A stretch of 64,000 bases of DNA, from contig JAGCCO010000004.1 in the NCBI GenBank assembly GCA_017651645.1, positions 1-64,000 of the forward strand. The letters run 5' to 3'. This document shows, in pieces, positions 60,401 through 64,000 of this stretch (position 1 is its first letter; each line of letters begins with the position of its first letter). Made by a program: the position numbers and the translations under genes. The DNA is from Bacteroidales bacterium (lineage in GTDB: Bacteria; Bacteroidota; Bacteroidia; Bacteroidales; F082). The notes under the pieces were generated by a model. The model saw nothing but the letters and a program-made list of their open reading frames with translations. It had not been told where the DNA came from and searched no databases.

Positions 60401-61358
60401 TTTCATACACCTGATAATCAAGAAATTGGTTGACGGTAATCTCCGTAGCAGAAGATATCGTCTCAGACTCATTGATGCGTTTGCCTGTGCCCAGACCCGT
60501 AGCGACAAAGGCGTAAGCATAATCATCATAGGGATTTTGATCATGGGTATAAGCCATTCTTACAGTGTCGCGTTTCCAGCAAACCGGGCCTCGACCATAG
60601 AAAAGGATGTAGTCACCATTGTCGAACCTGCCATCAGACTCTCCATTCACAAAGATAGGAATCTCAACCAAGTCATCAAATCGATCTGAAGCATTCGATT
60701 CAGGCAACACGCCGCCGCCATTGTGATAGATGCGAATCTGGCGCGGGTCAACCGATGAGACATCAAGGCCCAGTTCAGTCAGGTCAGAAGCCGTTAGTTT
60801 ATAGACACCCATCTCAGGAAGGCCGATTTTATACCAGTTGCCGCTCGCCATGACCGATCGTGTCGCATAAGTCGGATTGGCTTTTTGCGCAGAGAAATCC
60901 GGTGTCAAGGTCACTGAAAGCGTGGCCGAAAGCAGTTTCTCATATTGGTTTCCATGCTGTCGGAACGGCACAATGCGCACCGAAAGGAAAGACGCATCAC
61001 GCGAACGAAGTGGCAATGCATCTACTTTAAAATCAGAACTATAAGAATACTTCCGAGCGATTTTCAGCTCTTCATTGGAAAGTGCCACCGTCTTCACATT
61101 TGAGCAAATCACTTCCGCCTTCACCGCATCGTCATAAATGGGGAACGACTGGCAAAACGCGGGCATGGCACTCTCATATTCCCCCGACTCCAAACCGATG
61201 TAAAAAAGCGTGTCGTCAGCATAACGTTCTTCAACCACTCCATTCCATTGCAACTGAATCGGATAGCTCGTTTTCACCTGTCCGAAAAGCGTAAAAGGAG
61301 CCAAAAAAGCAAATAATAGCAGGAAAAACTGGGGTACAATATGTTTTTTATTCCGCAT
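57495..61358 (-). CDS. porU: Type IX secretion sortase PorU, copy A
   Basis: 1287 residues with signal peptide (to LFGQ). N-terminal ~170-residue beta domain (LRSRDASFLSVRIVPFRQHGNQYEKLLSATLSVTL), then ASGNWYKIGLPEMGVYKLTASDL and DPRQIRIYHNGGGVLPE, then the C25 domain with His782 in YIGHGGEVQ and Cys816 in TGTCEFSRFDD, then Ig-like domains and a terminal sorting-like module (NAPNPVADETHFVF ... LRNGVYVYRIVATNDQGETATLV). Full architecture of PorU, which cleaves cargo sorting domains at the cell surface and is essential for attachment. Upstream of copy B and porV, divergent from porK. Confidence 0.9.
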   Translation of the reverse strand: MRNKKHIVPQFFLLLFAFLAPFTLFGQVKTSYPIQLQWNGVVEERYADDTLFYIGLESGEYESAMPAFCQSFPIYDDAVKAEVICSNVKTVALSNEELKIARKYSYSSDFKVDALPLRSRDASFLSVRIVPFRQHGNQYEKLLSATLSVTLTPDFSAQKANPTYATRSVMASGNWYKIGLPEMGVYKLTASDLTELGLDVSSVDPRQIRIYHNGGGVLPESNASDRFDDLVEIPIFVNGESDGRFDNGDYILFYGRGPVCWKRDTVRMAYTHDQNPYDDYAYAFVATGLGTGKRINESETISSATEITVNQFLDYQVYEKDDYNLNRTGRTYYCDRMDHTSTKNYDFNFSNIITTKPCWVKTALAGRNFKSANYEVYIDDVKKATYTIESTTSSTQDPYGHEVGGWVSAQPSSETVRVMLKHNASDANSTSEGYVDYILVNAWRSLKMTGSQMGFRNPDAAINNKVCEFQLSGASQQLQVWNVTDPTTPIKMKGNLNGSVFSFKAVGGSENEFFAFNGNSYCSAKAFGKVDNQNLHGVRNVDFVILTYAGFMSEAERLMALHNRIDPDLNIFITTPELVYNEFSCGAKDVTAIRDFCRMLYLDSSPGRKIKYLLLLGDCTYDYKNREGIVDFVPSYETVASLNMRTTFVTDDYYGFMDVTEGNIGSSLADIGIGRFPLTTLEQASQVVDKIERYVVKDATTMQPWRNTVTFFTDDEGGFLENAETLAAMLKQVGGDGAVVDKIYLDAYPQISAPGGEIAPEVNAAINSRMEKGTAVLHYIGHGGEVQLSTEKIMQRKDVDSWRNAPMYPLMITGTCEFSRFDDHVRTALGEYAFLNPYGGMIAMFTTSRLTYGNHNLDFAKGIYNHLFRISGGEHYRLGDVYRMAKTSGGLAEKRYVFFGDPALRLAYPKWKVETLSINGRYPGYDLDSIQINDTTWQTSPLYHDTISALQPVEIQGVVKDLDGHVASNFNGVVNVIVYDKEAELATLGSADAHNHVYHFNLRNSVVFNGKTEAVNGRFKIDFIVPRDIAYRYGQGLINYYATDYEVDANGSCDSFIIGGFYDDAFEDNNPPEIRLFIDDTLFVDGGVTGENPILLAYVEDESGINTTGAGIGHDIMATLTGSSRNAYCLNDYFAAEIDQPGKGSITYKMLNLPDGDYTLTLKVWDIYNNSGTASVNFTVVNSGGMHIENAFNAPNPVADETHFVFDHNQVGNNMKVNIYIYDIMGRWVNTLSETVNGTSTRITPIRWNGCGSRGERLRNGVYVYRIVATNDQGETATLVSKLVLSK

Positions 61359-61535
61359 AGTATTACGATTCCAACTACTAATTATTTATAAATCAATTTC
61401 TTATAAAGATAGTACTCGTACAAGCATCACCTTATTATAAAAGAACGAAAATACAACTTTTTTATTGCGACTCGGCAATTTTCCCGGGAAAAAAGTTTTT
61501 TTTCCAAAAATTATGAGCAATTCAAAAAAAGTCCA

Positions 61536-61543
61536 TAAATTTG
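61536..61543 (+). promoter_or_regulatory. -7 promoter element (TAAATTTG) for porK
   Basis: A TAnnTTTG match 80 bp before the ATG at 61624, in a 265-bp AT-rich divergent intergenic region. No matching box was found for porU on the minus strand. Confidence 0.4.
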
Positions 61544-61623
61544 CCTGATTTTTTTGAAAAATTTCGAGACACATACAATAAATGCATCTCAAACGAGTTT
61601 AAAGATAACAAATTTGAACAAAA

Positions 61624-63114
61624 ATGTATAGAAAACAAGGATTCAAAACACTCGCCATCATCGTTTTGGCAGGATTGTTGACCGTTTCTTGCTCCAAGAA
61701 ATCCTCACGTACGACAGGTTGGGCTTACAACGATGCCAACAACGGCGGCTTTGAAGTCACAGAAATTAATGACCAGGAAATCGGTCCCGGTCTGATTGCC
61801 ATCGAAGGCGGCACTTTCGTCATGGGTGCTACTACCGACAATCTGACCTATTCATGGGACAATTCCCCCCGTAAGGTGACCGTGCCTTCCTTCCTCATGG
61901 ATCGCACCGAGGTCAGTAACGTGGACTACCGCGAGTACATCTATTGGCTGAACCGCGTCTATGGCCAGAACTATCCTCAAGTGGTGCGCAATGCCGCGCC
62001 CGACACTTTGGTCTGGCGTGACCGTTTGTCGTACAACGAACCCATGGTTGAGATTTACTTCCGCCATCCTTCCTACAATGACTATCCGGTGGTAGGTGTG
62101 ACTTGGGTTCAGGCCACCGACTATTGTGCTTGGCGTACCGACCGTGTCAACGAATTGATGCTTGTCGAGGCCGGCATCCTTGACTGGGACCCCACCCAGC
62201 AGGATGAAGAGAACTTCAACACCGACGCTTATTTGGCTGGACAATACACAGGTAAGGTAAAGCACGGCAAGAAAGACCTCTCGAAAGGCGGCGATGGTGT
62301 GCGTAACGTCAGAATGGATGACGGCATTCTGCTGCCTTCCTATCGTCTGCCCACGGAAGCCGAATGGGAATATGCCGCTGTCGGTTTGATCGGCAACACG
62401 TCCAATGAACTTGTCGCCGAACGCAAGGTATATCCTTGGAACGGTGATGGCCTCCGCACCGATAACAAGAGATACATGGGTAGTTTCATGGCCAACTTCA
62501 AGAGAGGCCCTGGTGACTACATGGGTGTTGCCGGCAACTTGAACGACGGTGCTGCCCTCCCTGCCCCTGTCGGTTCCTATTGGCCTAACGACTACGGCCT
62601 CTATAACATGGCTGGCAATGTCGCCGAATGGTGCCAAGACGTCTATCGTCCCCTGTCACATGAAGACGTGGCTGACTACAGCCCCTTCCGTGGTAACGTG
62701 TTTACCCGTAAGGCCGTTGACGATGAAGGCTTCCTGCTTCAGAAAGACTCCCTCGGTCGTATCCGCAGAGAGCCCATCCCTCAAGAAGAGGCTGCCAAGC
62801 GTCAGAACTACCGCACAAGCTTTAACTCCAACTACGACGACGGTGACTACATGTCAGCCATTCGCAGCCGCTGGAGCGATCCTCAAGACGACCAGAGTGT
62901 TTTCACCAAGGAGATGTATGATTTCGCCACCAACGACAGCCCTGGTACTACCCTCATCAGCGACGAATCGAGAGTGTACAAAGGCGGTTCCTGGGCTGAC
63001 GGTCCATACTACCTGAGCCCCGGCACACGTCGTTACCTCAACCAGAACCAGTCCGCTTCAACCATCGGCTTCCGCTGCGCGATGAACAAGGTGGGCAGTT
63101 CCTTCGCTAAGTAA
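61624..63114 (+). CDS. porK: Type IX secretion / gliding ring lipoprotein PorK (GldK)
   Basis: 496 residues, as in the family. Lipoprotein signal MYRKQGFKTLAIIVLAGLLTVSC (Cys23). The body is an FGE/SUMF1-like fold (IEGGTFVMGATTDNLTYSWDNSPRKVTVPSFLMDRTEVSNVDYREYIYWLNRVYGQNYPQVV in pieces; LPTEAEWEYAAVG; NDYGLYNMAGNVAEWCQDVYRP; SASTIGFRCAMNKVG), with the W-N-R-V region and long insertion typical of GldK/PorK rather than sulfatase-modifying enzymes. With PorN it forms the large periplasmic ring under the outer membrane. Usually followed by porL, porM and porN; here a terminator and murF follow. Confidence 0.92.
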   Translation: MYRKQGFKTLAIIVLAGLLTVSCSKKSSRTTGWAYNDANNGGFEVTEINDQEIGPGLIAIEGGTFVMGATTDNLTYSWDNSPRKVTVPSFLMDRTEVSNVDYREYIYWLNRVYGQNYPQVVRNAAPDTLVWRDRLSYNEPMVEIYFRHPSYNDYPVVGVTWVQATDYCAWRTDRVNELMLVEAGILDWDPTQQDEENFNTDAYLAGQYTGKVKHGKKDLSKGGDGVRNVRMDDGILLPSYRLPTEAEWEYAAVGLIGNTSNELVAERKVYPWNGDGLRTDNKRYMGSFMANFKRGPGDYMGVAGNLNDGAALPAPVGSYWPNDYGLYNMAGNVAEWCQDVYRPLSHEDVADYSPFRGNVFTRKAVDDEGFLLQKDSLGRIRREPIPQEEAAKRQNYRTSFNSNYDDGDYMSAIRSRWSDPQDDQSVFTKEMYDFATNDSPGTTLISDESRVYKGGSWADGPYYLSPGTRRYLNQNQSASTIGFRCAMNKVGSSFAK

Positions 63115-63142
63115 GTAATAGATTCTTTTTCATGATAGCATT

Positions 63143-63170
63143 GAAGCCGTTTGATCCGTCAGGCGGCTTC
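63143..63170 (+). terminator. Probable terminator after porK
   Basis: GAAGCCG and CGGCTTC form a 7-bp stem with a 14-base loop, followed by TTT. Confidence 0.6.
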
Positions 63171-63190
63171 TTTCATTAAAAACATGCCCC

Positions 63191-64000
63191 ATGAATCCTA
63201 TCGAAACCATATACCAACACTATATCAAGGCCTATAAGATATCCACCGACAGTCGCAAGATTGAGAAAGATGCCGTCTTCTTTGCCCTGAAAGGCGAGAA
63301 CTTTGACGCCAACGACTTCGCCCTGCAGGTGGCTGAGGAAGGTGTGGCTAGTCTCGTCGTAGCTGACCGTAAAGCCCTGCCCAAACACGAGCGCATCCTC
63401 ATCGTGGACGATTCGCTGAAGACCTTGCAGGACTTAGCCGCCTACCACCGCCAACAAAGCAAAGCCATCGTGCTTAGCATTACCGGTACCAACGGCAAGA
63501 CGACCACCAAGGAGCTCGTCTCGGCAGTGTTGGCCAAGAGATACAACATCATCCACACGATGGGCAACCTTAACAACCACATTGGCGTGCCGCTCACTCT
63601 GCTGAGCATCCTGCCTGATACTGAGATTGCCGTCGTGGAGATGGGTGCCAACCACCCCGGCGAGATTGACTTCCTTTGCCACATAGCCGACCCCGATTAT
63701 GGCCTTATTACTAACATTGGCAAGGCCCATTTGGAAGGTTTCGGCAGCTTTGAGGGCGTCATCAAGACCAAGACAGAGTTGTATCGGCACATCAAGGCAC
63801 ATGGCAAGGCAGTATTCGTCAACCAAGGCAATCCCTTGCTTTGGGAGCAGTCGGAAGGACAAAACCGCATCACATACGGTCGCCATTGTGCCGCCGATGC
63901 GCCTGTGGCTCCTGGGGCTTGTAACCCATACTTGAGTGTTGTGTGGAAGAAGCATCTCATCCAGACCCATCTCGTGGGCAGCTACAACTTCGAGAACGTG
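63191..64000 (+). CDS. murF: UDP-N-acetylmuramoyl-tripeptide--D-alanyl-D-alanine ligase, N-terminal part
   Basis: Open at the right edge; 270 residues are present. Cytoplasmic ATP-dependent enzyme that adds D-Ala-D-Ala to the peptidoglycan precursor. Seen: N-terminal substrate domain (ISTDSRKIEKDAVFFALKGENFDANDFALQ), then the ATP-binding motif SITGTNGKTTTKELVSAVL, MGNLNNHIGVPLTLL, VEMGANHPGEIDFLCHIADPDYGLITNIGKAHLEGFGS. The start ATG at 63191 is 76 bp after porK. The GTNGKTTTKE motif and MGA..PGEI separate it from MurC/D/E. Confidence 0.95.
   Translation, partial: MNPIETIYQHYIKAYKISTDSRKIEKDAVFFALKGENFDANDFALQVAEEGVASLVVADRKALPKHERILIVDDSLKTLQDLAAYHRQQSKAIVLSITGTNGKTTTKELVSAVLAKRYNIIHTMGNLNNHIGVPLTLLSILPDTEIAVVEMGANHPGEIDFLCHIADPDYGLITNIGKAHLEGFGSFEGVIKTKTELYRHIKAHGKAVFVNQGNPLLWEQSEGQNRITYGRHCAADAPVAPGACNPYLSVVWKKHLIQTHLVGSYNFENV

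Noticed and set aside
1..64000. CRISPR arrays, tRNA and rRNA genes
   Set aside because: No regularly spaced identical repeats were found, and no tRNA or rRNA-like sequence was recognised in the gaps on either strand; a covariance-model scan would be decisive.

Overview
The window reads as chromosomal DNA from a member of the Bacteroidota, most likely the order Bacteroidales. The evidence is the type IX secretion system (T9SS) genes and T9SS C-terminal sorting domains, Bacteroidota-type promoter cores (TAnnTTTG) in front of many genes instead of strong Shine-Dalgarno sites, and the family make-up. The genus cannot be named from this sequence. No rRNA, tRNA, CRISPR array, prophage or plasmid functions were seen. 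The window cuts a gene at each end: pruA on the left and murF on the right.

1-9 kb: the end of proline catabolism gene pruA, then two tandem, very large, secreted gingipain-like (C25) cysteine peptidases with T9SS sorting tails. 9-20 kb: class II aldolase, two low-GC small lipoproteins, a secreted unknown protein, purB, an exporter ABC protein, two small unknown genes, a RAYT-type Y1 transposase flanked by inverted REP-like palindromes, and the psuK-psuG pseudouridine catabolism pair. Three nearly identical hairpins lie between the genes from fba to purB. Two of them carry a -7 promoter box in the right arm, so they look like combined terminators and promoters. 19.5-28 kb: a DEDDh exonuclease, a beta-carbonic anhydrase, an amidohydrolase lipoprotein, a shortened UvrA paralogue, then an overlapping trio (short T9SS-tail protein, beta-helix protein, HD hydrolase).

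28-43.5 kb: a secreted Ig-like protein, gcvT translationally coupled to a secreted CotH-like protein, and a rhomboid protease. On the minus strand follows the operon ffh-folD-beta propeller-OmpA/PD40/TPR protein-SGNH lipoprotein. On the plus strand are a PLP-binding protein (YggS family), a Ca/Na antiporter, and an EamA-rRNA methyltransferase-EamA overlapping trio. A 28-bp palindrome family appears once between genes and once inside an EamA coding sequence. 43.5-49.4 kb (minus strand): a low-GC SGNH/MBOAT pair for O-acylation, a secreted endonuclease/exonuclease/phosphatase-fold enzyme, an MFS transporter and a second PorV-like protein.

49.4-64 kb: a small heat-shock protein, a porin-like protein, a nucleoside-recognition membrane protein, then the T9SS block: porV, two tandem porU-like sortases with intact His/Cys dyads, and divergently the ring lipoprotein gene porK/gldK, followed by murF rather than by porLMN. 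Together the window holds part of the machinery (PorU, PorV, PorK and a possible PorE-like envelope anchor) and several likely cargo proteins of one secretion system.
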